64,000 nucleotides of DNA from Pycnopodia helianthoides. Its lineage: Eukaryota; Echinodermata; Asteroidea; Forcipulatida; Asteriidae. Location of the stretch: the NCBI GenBank assembly GCA_032158295.1, contig CM063249.1, positions 12,094,139 through 12,158,138 on the forward strand, written 5' to 3'. Below the pieces are notes generated by a model. That model saw only the letters and a program-made list of their open reading frames with translations, was not told the DNA's origin and did not search any database. The translations under genes were made by a program, and so were the position numbers. This document shows positions 23,387 through 57,610 of this stretch, one piece after another (the stretch's first letter is position 1; the number at the start of each line of letters is the position of its first letter).

Positions 23387-23770
23387 TTAAAGGAACATTA
23401 CAAAATTGGTAAGAACAAAAATACTTTTTGATCACAGATTTACATAAAACTTACACCGTCTAATGATGATGATAGTAGAAAACATCCCTTGAAATAATTA
23501 TGTCTGAAATGCCATATTTGATGAGAAATGAATAAACTAACTTGCCGATTAGAGTTTATCGCTCAGTGAGCGTTTTATTCATTTGTTGAATCTATACGAT
23601 TTCATGCAAAATGTGTAATCGGTTTTTCACTATTTTCTCGTGACCCAGATGGCCTATCGATCTCAAACTTCTACAGGTTTGTCAGTTTATGTATATGGTG
23701 GATTACATAAAGTGCTTACACTGCCAGCAACTGTTTGTTAGCAAAAACCAATTCTGTAATGTCCCTTTAA
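23387..23770 (+). mobile_element. TTAA MITE family 1, copy C
   Basis: Full length; TTAA at both ends, with terminal AGGAACATTACAAAATTGG and a matching right end. Confidence 0.9.
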
Positions 23771-24469
23771 GATAATTCTCTGTAGTTTCTTGACTACCCA
23801 CACAGTTGCCATGGTTTTGCCTGGAAACATTCCTCACAGGGACCGCGTTGTAAAGGGGACAACATTTTTTTGTGAAACAGTTTATATTATTATCCCTTTC
23901 TCTCCATTAATGTATGAAATGTCTGTCCAACATGCGGACGTTGCAAGCATAATCATCTTGAAGATGATCCCCAGTTATTTCTAAAATACAGTGATCATGC
24001 TCTTTGTTAAGAAAAATCCTGAAGCGATTTGGAATGTGCATGGGAAACAAGCTCGAGAAAACTCTTCTTTTTATTTTTACCGCCCATTTTTAGAAAACCG
24101 TCACACCATATTATGGTCTCATTAGTGTGAACAGACCCCCCCCCTAAAAAAAAATAATAATAAAAATTAATAGTAAATATCTCCGTTGAAACAAAATATC
24201 AAAACAACCATACAACTATTTCATGTTCGGATTATAGTCCGAACATTTTGAAATTTTTCTAACACAGTGTTCAGTTTCTTGGTTTTGTTTTAATGAATTT
24301 GGCAACAATAAAACATAATTATGTACATTGGCATATCCATACATATTTTTTTATAATAACAATCAAAAGTATATTATATCATAAAAAAGCGAAAAAGAAA
24401 GTAGCGAAATAGGATGTGATATAATCTGTAATGGCGACAACTGCACATTCGGTGCACTTCTGTTTATAA

Positions 24470-24700
24470 AGACTCCAATAATTTAATGTTAGTTCTGAGC
24501 TCACTTCATTGTGCCATTCTAGAAATGAAACCTCCAAAACGCACGAATCATTTGGGAATTCAGTAAATAAATGTTGTCCAAGGAACAAGGTGGACTGTCA
24601 ATGACAGATTCCAAGATGGAAATTAGCGGGAGTTGATGTGCTATGACAACTGTTTAAAGCTTTAAAGCTCATGCGCAGATCCATAAGTTTTACCAGGCAG
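24470..24700 (+). repeat. dispersed direct repeat, copy 1 (second copy 29.05-29.26 kb)
   Basis: Shares long blocks such as 'gttagttctgagctcacttc' and 'gcgcagatccata' with 29045-29262, in the same order and orientation. Confidence 0.8.
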
Positions 24701-24865
24701 GTGTAAACAAAATATGTAAATAATAAACAAAGGGGGAAAAGGCACAAGGGGCGGGGGAGAGAAAGTAACTGGAAGGTCGCGATGATTTTGGGTACGACGC
24801 CAGCGGGCTGCAGGAATTTGGGCTTGGATAGAAAGATTAGGGTCGTTATTATATGATGCGCAAGC

Positions 24866-25262
24866 TTAAAGGAACATTACAGAATTGGTAAGAAAAAAAC
24901 TTGTAAAATATACTTTTTGATTTCAGGTTTACATAAAACCTACACGGTCTAATGATGATGGTAGTAGAAAACATCCTCTGAAATATTTCTGTCTGAAATG
25001 CCATATTTGATGAGAAATGAATAAACTAATTTTCCTATTGGAGTTTATCTCTCAGTGAGCGTTTTATTCATTTGTTGAATCTATATGATTTCATGCAAAT
25101 GTGTAATCGGTTTTTCACTATTTTCTCGTGACCCAGATGGCCGATCGATCTCAAACTTCTACAGGTTTGTCAGTTTATGTATATGGTGGATTAAATAAAG
25201 TGCTGGCAGTGTATGCCAGCAACTGCTTTGTCAGCAAAAACCAATTCTTAATGTTCCTTTAA
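24866..25262 (+). mobile_element. TTAA MITE family 1, copy D
   Basis: Full length, TTAA at both ends. It has local changes near the right end, where 'gtgctggcagtgtatgcca' replaces the usual 'gtgcttacactgcca'. Confidence 0.9.
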
Positions 25263-25794
25263 AGTATAAAAAGGGAAAAAGGAAATTAAACAAAACAAAA
25301 GAAGTTGTCGAGAGCAGGGAGGGCTGGACCCAACACATGGATCTGCGCCTGAGGCTATTATGACGTTTCGTTCTTCTATTCTTTAAAAAACATTATAAAA
25401 ATGACAAAATACATCTTTTTTTAATTATTAATTATGAATTAAAAACGAAACACAGGAAAAAGGAAAGAATGTCTAATTTACACCAAAGTCCCTTTTTTAG
25501 TCACGGTCATGATGGCGTGGGACGATCATTAACATAATATAACACGAAAAACACTAAACTGTAAAATCTGGATAATAGTGGTGAATGTGTTTGTTTTTTA
25601 AGTTGTTCAATATTATATTCATTTATATATTAAGTTGCGGTTATTATTGGTTTAATATTCAACAGTGTGACAGATGGAATATGTTAACTGCAACTTGACA
25701 CCAACCACACGTTCGTAACTATATAATAATGTGATCCTGCACAATACAACTTGTATCTTTGTTAGATTATAATAACTTCATTTATTTATTATTT

Positions 25795-26040
25795 ATTATT
25801 TATTTTACAGATTGTTACAAATTATTGTTCTAATTATTTGCCGTTGCCTCGGCTCTGGCTTTGGTTCCGGTTGGTTCTGACTGAGGCTCCTGTTCCGTTT
25901 CCGATTCCGGCTCTGGCTTCAGTTCCAATTCTTGCCTCGGCTCCAGTTCTCATTCTGGCTCTGGCTTTTGCTCAGTTTCCGGTTTTAGATCTGTCTCTGG
26001 TTCTAAAACTCCGGTTTCGACTATACCGGGCATTTTGAAA
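25795..26040. repeat. AT-rich repeat followed by a GGCTC/TTCCGG degenerate array
   Basis: 25795-25830 is a TTTATT run. 25850-26025 is a degenerate hexamer array of the ggctct/ggttcc type, like an expansion of the arms of the GC-rich palindromic MITEs. Confidence 0.55.
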
Positions 26041-26697
26041 TATTGTGCAGTTGGTGAAGTCGTTTCATTAGGACTGACAAGGCTAGAGACAGCCAATTTA
26101 GAGAAGGCCATTGGTTGATTAATGTGGTTTCATTCATCAGTTTGATTTTGATGGCGTAAATCTTTTAGACTCCCTGCACTGACGTCACACGCGGCTACTG
26201 TCTGCTGACCATGTTCGCCATTTTGGGAGTCAAATTGCATAAAAAAGGATGGTAAGCATCTAACCGCAGGCACCGGTCGCGTAAACTGTGACTACCCTGC
26301 ACTACACACGGAACATCTGCCCCTCAAAAATAATATTGAAAAAAAAATAATGATAAAATAAATAAAAAATAAATAAATAAATAAAAAATGGAGCAACCAA
26401 GATTAGGTAGAGGTTTTTTAAATGACTGCATAGATTTTTATCACAGTGAAGCCGTCAAGGTTTTTTTGTTTCTTCCAAGATAACTCCCACGAGCAATCTG
26501 AGGGTTGAAACTAAAAGATAGTCTGGTGCATATCTTGTAGTTGATCCATACTTGTAGTGACCAAGGGTTGTAATCCGAATCGGGTTTACAGGGAATCTGA
26601 CCAACAAGGCTACTTTTGTGGGAAACTGTTGATCAATCCAGATGGGCATATGACTTCGCACGTTATTAAAAGTATAAGTGTTTCGGAGAGAAGAGTT
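26041..26697. other. intergenic, 3' side of the 596-residue MMP
   Basis: Holds an (AAAT)n run near 26.36-26.39 kb. No clear AATAAA for the minus-strand MMP was found just after its stop. Confidence 0.4.
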
Positions 26698-37279
<10,582 letters not shown>

Positions 37280-39000
37280 GTTGGATGCGCGAAGCCGCCA
37301 CTTAAATCTGCATGTACCACAACTGCACTCCGTGCTCGACCCGGGTACTTGTCCGCAATTAAGGGATAAATCTGGAACTACTTCTTCTGACGAGAGAGAG
37401 AAGTCTTTACGGGCCTGGACTTTCCCTGGGACGGGGTCGCAAAGGGGAGACTGTTTCACCCGGTGTAAGCTTGTGACTCGTACCCACCTCACTCACGGTG
37501 AATAAGCCCCCCACACAGGAAACTACGATTATCCATCAGCCAATCACGGCACGCGTCTCAAACATGTAGAGGAAGATGACTAATCCCAATAAGTGTTTTA
37601 TTTTTAACGGCACTTATATTTAATCATGTGGTGATAGTTTCAAAAGGATTTGTGTAAGGGCTACTCAGCCCACGCAAGTGATGCGATAGTGTATGCGTGA
37701 AGGGGAGGGGGGGGGGGACTCCAGCTTTTAGAGACCCTCGACCTCTATCTGTAGCTGATTCACCTGACGGCTCGAGAGGATCGGAGGGGTCATGACGCAG
37801 TTTACTCACCGGAAGTGACGCAGTGGACAGGGGCGGTCGCTAACGGGTTAATCCGATAACACGATCCATGAGTCTCTTGCAGACTAAACAATCCTCGCAT
37901 ACCTTCATCGTGTCACCTGTTTTGGGTCTTCGCGTCTAGTTACGCAAATCGAAGAGCATCATCAGACTGTCAGATACGTCAATATCGAAGTCGTCAAAAC
38001 AACGAATAGGGCCTAGATGGGCAAAGTCTTAATTTTTGGGGGGCAGGTTCTTCATATTTCCCGTGACAGTGGTTACAACCTCACGAAGCATCATAAGGAA
38101 ATAAGTTATGTACTTTTGTTTTTTGTGGATGATTCAGCGAGATGATCCCTGTATATAATGTCGATTCAATTAACAATGATTATACCGCCTTGCAACGCCC
38201 ATCAGCTGTTTCATCCAAACCTGTCCTGCCAATCTGCCCCCCCCCCCAGATTGAGTTTAGGGCTCTTTTGGGGTTTTTTTGCGGTTGACAACCAGACGAA
38301 GAACCGAATGTTTGGTCTGAGAACCATCGGTTTTTAAGTGAACGCAGAATTGTCACAACTGTGATTTTGTCTTTTACGTGGACACGATGCAAACAAATCT
38401 TTAACTCCCTCGTAAAGTTTGAAGTCAGCGACATTTTTTAATCTCAAACCGCAAACTCTTTGTTGCTTTCATGTTTCTCTTTATACTTGTGTACCTTAAT
38501 ATTAATATTAAATAATATGTAAGGCGATCCTTACATGAAGAAAGATGCAACAAAGTAATGAGAGTTGCTTGTGAAGGACATGTCCAGTCTAATTGCTATA
38601 TGCCGTGCAAAGGTACCGGTCACGCATTAAACGCAGTTATTAAAATGGTTCCAATAATAAAATGGTTACAGTAACAAAGTTAACATGGTTACAGTAAAGT
38701 TAGCATGGTTACAGTAACTAAGTTAACATGGTTAACCCAATACGAACCACACAAGTAAACAATGCATGAGTGCTTTCAACAGCTAATCTTTTCAAAAGTA
38801 GACTCTAGTTTCAAATAGTTATTTCATTTGGTACGGATTCTTTTTAATGTGTTATTTACAGTCACTCTGGAAGTAAACTAGTGGAGACTTGGCACTGAAA
38901 TACTGTCAGCAAATGATGATGCGTTTGCTGAAAGTTGCAAATGTTATAATCGGGTTTGTTTTTCTGATAATGGTGTGGCCAGTTTTTCTGTTTATGTTTG
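37280..39000. other. intergenic, 5' flank of the 596-residue MMP
   Basis: No TATA box is obvious in the first 300 bp. 38645-38735 holds a short repeat of 'atggttacagtaac'. No gene recognised. Confidence 0.4.
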
Positions 39001-39024
39001 ATTTTGAGAATGAGATGGACATAG

Positions 39025-39270
39025 TAGGGAGGTTTAGCTGCACGTTAACGCGAGCAAAAACGTGAACGTGAACGTCAGAAAATTGTGTCGTTTCCAGGTG
39101 ACGTCACCACTTTGGGCTTATTTCATGCTCACGTATGACGTCTGCACGCACGTACCTGACGTGAGAAATGGTAACTTCACGTATGCTTAAAACGTGAAAT
39201 GTTTACAACAAAACCTTCTGACGTTCACGTTCACCTATTTACTCGCGTATGGTGCAGCTAATCCTCCCTA
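39025..39270. repeat. foldback MITE (TAGGGAGGTTTAGCTGCAC termini)
   Basis: The ~245-bp element has inverted arms 'tagggaggtttagctgcac' and 'gtgcagctaatcctcccta', then 'cgtgaacgtgaacgtcagaa' against its complement. The interior has TGACGTCA. Confidence 0.9.
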
Positions 39271-39610
39271 TTACTAGATTTGGACTCCTGCATTGCAAAA
39301 TTTGTGCCGAAACCAGGCCAGTCGCTGTCCCAACGTTTTGAGCTTTGCAAAGAAGCTGACACCGATTGTTCAGGGTTGAAAGTTGAAGACACACAATAGA
39401 CCTAATAATAATATTATGTGTAGTCTTGCTATCAGTATTCAGGCGGAGACCGTGACCCTATGAGTGTCTCCGGAGTTTGAGAATTATTCACCAGGCAACC
39501 TTGTAATGTTTCTGGAGATGATTTACGGTTCGTGGGGTCAAATAGTCTTCCTATGTTCAGCCCCAACCCTGAACTGATCCTATCAAACTTGACGATCTAG
39601 GTCTGGTCCA

Positions 39611-39770
39611 AAGGCCCTTTCGAAACCACGGCTTCGGCTTAAGCCTCGGCTTGGGCTCCGTCAGTTTGAAAACGTACACTATCGGTACGGGACCTCAAAC
39701 AGGCGGACCATGCCTAAGCTGGAGTCTAAGCCTAATCCGGGGCCTATAAGCCTAAGCCGTTCGAAAATTG
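39611..39770. repeat. short GC-rich palindromic MITE, copy 4
   Basis: The arms 'cggcttcggcttaagcctcg' and 'aagcctaagccgttcg' are inverted. Confidence 0.7.
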
Positions 39771-39799
39771 CCTATGTATTGTGTAAGTCAAGTAGCTAT

Positions 39800-39830
39800 T
39801 TTGTTGTTGTTGTTGTTGTTGTTGTTGTTG
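39800..39830. repeat. (GTT)n microsatellite
   Basis: A pure trinucleotide run. Confidence 0.95.
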
Positions 39831-39869
39831 ATCTTTTAAGACCACATGTAGTTTGGCTCACATGGGCAA

Positions 39870-40022
39870 ACGCTCTTTTTGAAACTATGGCTTTCGGCTT
39901 AGGCTCCGGCTTATAGCATTCCGTCAGTAACTTAGAAAACTTGCACCTTTTGTATGGGGCGTAGAATAGGCTGACGGAGCCTAAGCCGATGCCGGAGCCG
40001 CTGCCTTATTTTCGAGAACGGC
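39870..40022. repeat. short GC-rich palindromic MITE, copy 5
   Basis: The arms 'ctttcggcttaggctccgg' and 'ggagcctaagccgatgccg' are inverted around 'gaaaacttgcacctttt'. It lies next to copy 4. Confidence 0.75.
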
Positions 40023-40117
40023 CATACAATGTGCAGATGGGGGAGGGGTAATGCATTGTTCCGAAAGTTGAGCTCTTGATCATGAGGTAAAAAGGAATTT
40101 TGGTTTGGTTTGACTGG

Positions 40118-40325
40118 TCCCTCGGTCCGAGGTGATGTAATTTGTCAGCTTGCACTTTTGATCGTCTGCATGCAGCATGTGCATAATGTTTGTACATCAT
40201 GGTATGTTGTATTATTCACTATGTAATACGTGCAAAGTGACTGCGAATCCGCGCCGCGTGAAATGAATGCAAGGTCAAAGGGACATCTGGCAACATCCGG
40301 AAAAAAGCTGGTCTCTGGCGTTGTT
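40118..40325 (+). repeat. dispersed direct repeat, copy 1 (second copy 46.09-46.30 kb)
   Basis: Shares 'ggtccgaggtgatgt', 'gatcgtctgcatgcagc' and 'catctggcaacatccgg' in the same order with 46087-46296. Confidence 0.85.
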
Positions 40326-40689
40326 CACGAGCCTCGAAGTGTGACGTCAGATGTTTGAGGTGTTTGTTTGTCTGTTTATTTGTTTGTCATGCCTTAGTTC
40401 GATTGCATGGTGTTAGTGAAGATATACAAAGATGACCGCGTCATTGTATAGACAATGACGCTGCGTCAAACGAGATGCCCCGCGTCAGTCTGCGTACTTG
40501 AGTGGCATTCAAGTTTCATAAAATTTGGCTGCGTCACGAAAATAGGGTGAAGTTACTGACTGCTTTGCGGTACTATTTTATTTGGTTGGAAATGTTGGCG
40601 TTAAAGAAAAACGAGATGACATCTCAATGTTTTAAGGAATATCGTTTGTTTTCTTGCCCCAGTTTGGCTACATGAGCGTGAACAGAAAG

Positions 40690-42945
40690 GGATTGCAAGT
40701 CCATTTTTTAATATTTCACTTGTTTAAAAAACAAAAAGCAACTTTTTTTAAAAATTGTTTTCAAAATGTTAAAATCATGCTGTTTTTCTCTGTAAAATAT
40801 TACTGCATGAACAAAATATGAAATCGGTGCACTTTAAACAATATTTTTAAGAGTTTATAAATTGTTTCCCTTTTGATAGCAAAACAATTGGTCACATTTT
40901 ATACGCCAAAATATGATTGCATCTTAATATCAAAATTAAGGGAGTGAGGGGATACATTTTTTAATCCCTTGTTCCTCAAACCCAGCCGAAAAGAGGAGAG
41001 GAAATATTTGTGTATCCTTTGTTCCTTAAACCCAGCTAAAAAGAGGAAGGGGTAGATTTTTTATTCAATCCTTCCTAAAATCAGTCGTCTTCTTGTGAAA
41101 TTTTATTGACGTTTATACAAAAACCACAAAATGTGCATATCATTTTTTTTTAATCACTAGAATTCGTAGATATTTCGATTGTTAGCCTTGCAAAATGAGA
41201 TTTATTTGTAAAATCTGGAGCATGTTTTTCACAGTTTGGGAGAGAAAATGTTAGACGAAAAATGTGTTGCTTTAAAATCCTGTTTTGATGGCAATTTTTT
41301 GACTATAGGCCTAGGCCTAATGATAATTTTATGCTGTAAATTAAAAAAAATATTCAAAAATGTAAATTTGCAGTTAAAATTGAACCTGTTCAACAAGTTC
41401 ATTTCTAACCACAATGTTTGATATTTCACTTGTTTTTTAAATGAAAGCAACTTTTTGAAGTTGTTTTCAAAAAGTTAAATTTATGCTGTTTTTTCTCTGT
41501 AAAATATTACTGCAAGAACAAAATAAGAAATCGGTGCACTTTTAAAAATATTTTTAACAGGTTTTAATTTGTTTCCCTAGATAGCAAAACAATTGGCCAC
41601 ATTTTATACATTTTATACAAAATATTATTGCATCGTATTATCGAATTTAAGTGAGGGGGTAGATTTCTTATCCCTTGTTCCTTAAACCCAGCCGAAAGGG
41701 GGAGAGGATATATTTTTGTATCCTTTGTTCCGTCTTCTTGGGAAATTTTATTGACGTTTATACAAAAACCACAAAATGTGCATAACATTTTTTTTTTAAT
41801 CACTAGAATTCGTAGATATTTCGATTGTTAGCCTTGCAAAATGAGATTTATTTGTAAAATCTGGAGCATGTTTTCACAGTTTGGGATTAAAAATGGTAAA
41901 CGAAAAATGTGTTGCTTTAAAATCCTGTTTTGATAGCGATTTTTCGACTATAATGATAATTTTATGCTGTAAATTAAAAAATATTTAAAAATATAAATTT
42001 GCAGTTAAAATTGAACCTGTTAAACAAGAAAATTAATCGATTTCTTGTGAAATTGTATTGATGTTTATACAAAAACTACAAAATGTGCATAATATTTGTA
42101 ACAAATCACAAGAATTCATAGATATTTCGATTGTGAGCCTTGCAAAATGAGATTTATTTGAAAATGTGTTGCTTTAAAATCCTGTTTTTATAGCAATTTT
42201 TGGACTATAGGCCCCCTATAAAAATTGTATTTAGAAATGAACTAGTTGAACAGGTTCATTTCTATTTACAATTTTTAATATTTCACTTGTTTTTTAAATG
42301 AGAGCAACTTTTTGTTGAAGTTGTTTTCAAAATTATGCTGTTTTTCTCTGTAAAATATTACTGCAAGAACAAAATCAGAAATCGGTGCACTTTAAACAAA
42401 TTTTGTTAACAGGTTTAAATTTTTCCCCTTTTTGATAGCAACAACAATTTGCCACATTTTATTCTCCAAAATATGATTGCATCGTATTATCGAATATAAG
42501 TGAGGGGTACATTTTTTTATCCCTTGTTCCTCGAACCCAGCCGAAAGGGGGAGAGGATATATTTTTGTATCCTTTGTTCCGTAAACCCAGCTAAAAAAAA
42601 GGAAGGGGTAGATTTTTTATTCAATCCTTCCTCAAATCAATCGTCTTCTTGTGAAATTTTATTGACAGATGTTTATAAAAAATATATAAAAATGTGCATA
42701 ATATTTTTAACAAACCACTAGAGTTCGTAGATATTTCGATTGTTAGCCTTGCAAAATGAGATTTATTTGTAAAATCTGGAATAGGTTTTTCACAGTTTGA
42801 GAGAGAAAATGATAAACGAAAAGTTTGTTGCTTTTAGAACCCTGGTTTGATAGCAATTTTTGGACCATAATGATAATTTTATGCTGTAAATTTGAAAAAT
42901 ATTCAAAAAATGAAAATTTGCAGTTAAAAATGAACCTGTTCTATG
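40690..42945. repeat. AT-rich higher-order tandem array
   Basis: Blocks recur in the same orientation and order: 'cgtagatatttcgattgtta' or near variants at ~41166, ~41811, ~42115 and ~42726; 'atatttcacttgtttt' at ~40710, ~41421 and ~42278; 'tcggtgcactt' at ~40826, ~41532 and ~42382. Units are ~300-850 bp with internal deletions. No coding frame is conserved. Confidence 0.85.
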
Positions 42946-43232
42946 GAGTTTGTCCTCCCCGCGACACAAAGCATCTGGGATTTTAACTTCTTGTCAAATG
43001 GAAGACACAGTTCCAACAAAAATATGAACGAATCATCATGAATCATTTCATCCGGAGAAATGACAACGATCCCTTTGGGCTGATTCCATATACGTCAAAA
43101 TATAAACAAGGTCCACCATATTCACAAATGTGACTGAATAGTTTTAAGGAGGTATTTTTTTTTGATAGACAGGTTTTACTACGGGAGATCTTAGTGCTCT
43201 TTATACCACCTCACCTTCAGTGCATCATCGGT

Positions 43233-43575
43233 TTTAAAGGTATTGTACACTTTTGGTAACAGCTCAAAATCAGTGTCCACATTTTGTGTGATTCAACATA
43301 TGCAAGAACAAACAAACCTGTGAAAGTTTGAGCTCAATTGGTCATCGAGGTCACGAGAAAATAGTGAAAAGAGATCTTATGTGTTTTCTGTTTTTTCAAA
43401 TTATCGCGCGCGATAATTACTATTATTTTACTCGTTTCTCAGAAACGATAGCATTTTAGGCAGAAATATTTTAAGGAACCCTTTCTACCATTACTTACTT
43501 TAAATCATGTAAGTTATGTGTGAATCTGTGAACATTGTGTTTTTCGATCTTACCAATAGTGTACAGGGCCTTTAA
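43233..43575 (+). mobile_element. TTAA MITE family 3 (GGTATTGTACACTTTTGG termini)
   Basis: Ends AAAGGTATTGTACACTTTTG and ATAGTGTACAGGGCCTTT are inverted. The interior has the core 'aaacctgtgaaagtttgag' and 'gtcacgagaaaatagtgaaa', shared with family 1. Confidence 0.8.
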
Positions 43576-43962
43576 AGGCACATTACACGTTTGGTAATTG
43601 GAGCCTACTGATTGTGTTAATCCTGTACAAATGTAGGTACAATACAATAAAACTAGCCTGTGAAAATTTCACTTCAAAAGGTGGTCGCGTTTTTGAGGTA
43701 TCACCGAAAAACCGGAGCGAATAATTATTTCCACGCAGGAAGAATATTCCCCGTAGGAATACGCAGTCTGAGGACAGAAACGCTTCTCTCAGATTCAAAT
43801 TTTGGGGAATAAAAAATGATATATTTTCCATAACCGTAGTACTTCGAAGTTAAAAGTTTCTCAAAATCATTTTACTACCCAAAGCTGCTGTACTTCTTAC
43901 CAAGTAAGTTTTTATTGCCATTGATTTTCAGAGTCCTTACCAAACGCGTACTATGCCTTTAA
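43572..43962 (+). mobile_element. TTAA MITE family 4 (GGCACATTACACGTTTGG termini)
   Basis: It starts at the TTAA that ends the previous element. The right end is ACGCGTACTATGCCTTTAA. The interior has 'aagtttttattgcc' and 'cctgtgaaaatttcac', as in its relatives. Confidence 0.75.
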
Positions 43963-44391
43963 GAGGAAGGCAATTATTGTGTTTCCAAGGGACACGAGTA
44001 CGAATCTAACACCCCCGAGAACGTTTTCAACGAAGTCCTTGATACCCACCTCTTGCTTTTTTAAACGGTCATTTTATAATGAATGCGGCAATCGAAAATA
44101 GAAATCTCGTAACTTTCTAGTTATTTCGTACATTTTGAATAGAGATCATGTTTGCTCCTAGCTTATTTTCATTCACAGTATACGATTCAAACCATCAAAA
44201 ATTATCACTCTACCCGACTTCACCTTTACAGTAATATGAAACCAGGGCTCGGTTTCACAAAGTGCCAAGATTTATCTTAAGACGAGTTGTCAGCCCCCCC
44301 CCCCCCCCATATTGTGATTTGTCACATTGTGATTTGTCAATATTGTGAAATTGAGCCCCGGGCTCGATTTAACAAAGAGTTGAGATCGATC
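43963..44391. other. intergenic; poly-C run near 44.29 kb
   Basis: No gene recognised. The phrases 'gggctcggtttcacaaagtgc' and 'gggctcgatttaacaaagag' are repeated at 44.25 and 44.36 kb. Confidence 0.4.
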
Positions 44392-44773
44392 TTAAAGGAA
44401 CATTACAGAATTGGTTGTTGCTAACAAAACAGTTGCTGGCAGTTTAAGCACTTTATACAATCCACCGTATACATAAACTGACAAACCTGTAGAAGTTTGA
44501 GATCGATCGGCCATCTGGGTCACGAGAAAATAGTGAAAAACCGATTACACATTTGCATGAAATCATATAGGTTCAACAAATGAATAAAACGCTCACTGAG
44601 CGATAAACTCCAATCGGAAAATTAGTTTATTCATTTCTCATCAAATATGACATTTCAGACAGAAATATTTCAAGGGATGTTTTCTACTATCATCATCATT
44701 AGACCGTGTAAGTTTTATGTAAATCTGTGATCAAAAGTACATTTACCTTACCAATTCTGTAATGTTCCTTTAA
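44392..44773 (-). mobile_element. TTAA MITE family 1, copy E
   Basis: Full length with TTAA at both ends, in reverse orientation. Confidence 0.92.
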
Positions 44774-44984
44774 GTGCAAAGCAAAGTGCGATGTCTCAAT
44801 ACAAACCACCATGGTCTGGCAACTCATCTTGAGATGAATCTTTGTGAAATTGACCCATGGGCTTCCAAAATCCATGCAGTAAGTCGAACTACAGCCATTT
44901 CTCTAGTATTATAGCAAGATTGAGATTAAGGAGACTGACAAAAATGATTTCTTTTCTCTCAATAAAATTTATTAATAATTTTAG

Positions 44985-45180
44985 AGAAAATATACAATGC
45001 AACTACTAAAAATTATACTTTATAGCAATACATAAACTTTTTCTCTGGAAACCAAGCTGGTAAACCTGTTGATAACTGGTTGATAACCTGTAAATATACA
45101 ATGCAACTACTAAAAATTATATTTTATAGCAATACAGAAACTTTTTCTCTGGAAACCAAGCTGGTAAACCTGTTGATAAC
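44985..45180. repeat. tandem duplication, ~90-100 bp unit
   Basis: 'tatacaatgcaactactaaa' through 'aagctggtaaacctgttgat' occurs twice with few changes. Confidence 0.9.
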
Positions 45181-45199
45181 TGCCTTGTGCACGTTAGTA

Positions 45200-46086
45200 T
45201 CTGTAGCCGTATTTAATACCGCCATATCATTTCTTGCTGATGTATTAAAATAGAAAATCTTTTAAAAGGTATCTTTAGAAAAAGTGACCTTTCTGGAGGC
45301 GGATCCGGGGCCGTTAAACGCGGCTCCTTGCCCCATCCGTAAAGTCACGTCATATTGGGTCAGTCATAAAAAGGCGAACCATTTTGTCTGACCCCTAGGC
45401 ATTTAAGTTCAGTTGTTTCCTTTACCCTTTTTTGGGGGGGGGAGGATCGTTGGAAAGAATTTTAAATAATTTATAAACCATTAGGGCAGTTTCACAATAA
45501 TGGATTAATATAAATTACTGCATAGCTTATTCTTTAACAAAAACAGTGTAACCCCAAATAAGTTAACGTTGCAAAGTCATATTAATGGAATGTGCATTCA
45601 TTTTTTTGCAAATCTACTGAACAAATGACTATAATGAGTTTATTCTTTCACAACAAGTAAATAACAATTTCGGTACTCAAAAAAAACTTATGTACAGTTT
45701 CTGTACACAAGTGTAAACCTAAAGGATTTGTATCAAGTAAAATTTTTGATTTTATTACAAAAACTTTAAAAATATTACAAATAAACTGCTGTGCACGCCC
45801 TCTATGTCAACTGTGGACAAAGAGTATAAAATACCATGTGACATGTCTGTATGGCAAAATTAACCAGATCAACCAATGGGAAAGCTGAAATTTGCCACAC
45901 AGCTAAATGGCAGCGCGCATGACTTGCCTCAAAGCAGATAATGCATTGATAAGCACACATAGCATTCTCTGAGTTCTATTCCTATGGTCAAGACAGGTAC
46001 TGGCCTACAGGCCCAATTGATTTATTTGGATACAATGATCTCATGGGATAAACGTGCAGTGACGTAAACTTTTTCATATCTGTTCT
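45200..46086. other. intergenic, nothing recognised
   Basis: AT-rich; no exon or repeat family recognised. Confidence 0.4.
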
Positions 46087-46296
46087 TTGATTGGTCCGAG
46101 GTGATGTTATTTGTAGCTTGCACTTTCGATCGTCTGCATGCAGCGTTTGCATAATGTTTGTACATCATGTAGTGTTGTTTTTATTCACTATGTATTATGT
46201 GTACGTGTACGTGTGAAGTGACTGCGTGAAACGAATGCAAGGTCAAAGGTACATCTGGCAACATCCGGTCAGGCTGGTATCTAGCGTTATCCACGT
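46087..46296 (+). repeat. dispersed direct repeat, copy 2
   Basis: Matches 40.12-40.33 kb with small indels and a 'gtacgtgtacgt' insertion. Confidence 0.85.
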
Positions 46297-46894
46297 CATC
46301 ATGTGCAAGCTTGATTGTACCATGGAGGACTCCATGATTGTACTCCACAGAATCAATTATTTATAGATCATCACAGAAAGATCGGTTAAAACTTAAATTA
46401 AAGTACAGTAATCAAAGTAACTTTTATACGAAATTCGGACATCGAAGTACTTTGTAAAATCTTTTGAAATAATTTCCGATTACTCTTATTTTTAGTGGAA
46501 TGTCTGGACTTTATCCTTGCCTGCAAAGATAAAACAATGCTCTATAGTAATCTGTATGATTATGTTTACTGTATAAAAACGAGTAATGTACATGCAACAA
46601 TAAATCGCATGTCAGGACACGTGTGCATGATACAGTATCAAGTTGTATCATAATATTGTATAGGCTTTACTGCAACAAGGTTGAATTCCGAAACATTTTG
46701 TTTAAACCCCCCAGATGCAATACGGGTATAATTAAGGAAGACTTTATAACATGCCAGCATGTTATAAAGTCAAAATTAATTATGATTGAGTGTATACTGT
46801 TTTCGTTTCAACGTTTAGCAGTTCTCTCTTCAATGTGAACTGCTAACGTTGGCTTTTTCCCACGGCACTAAAACCACCACCGCTTCTTCGCTGA

Positions 46895-57610
<10,716 letters not shown>

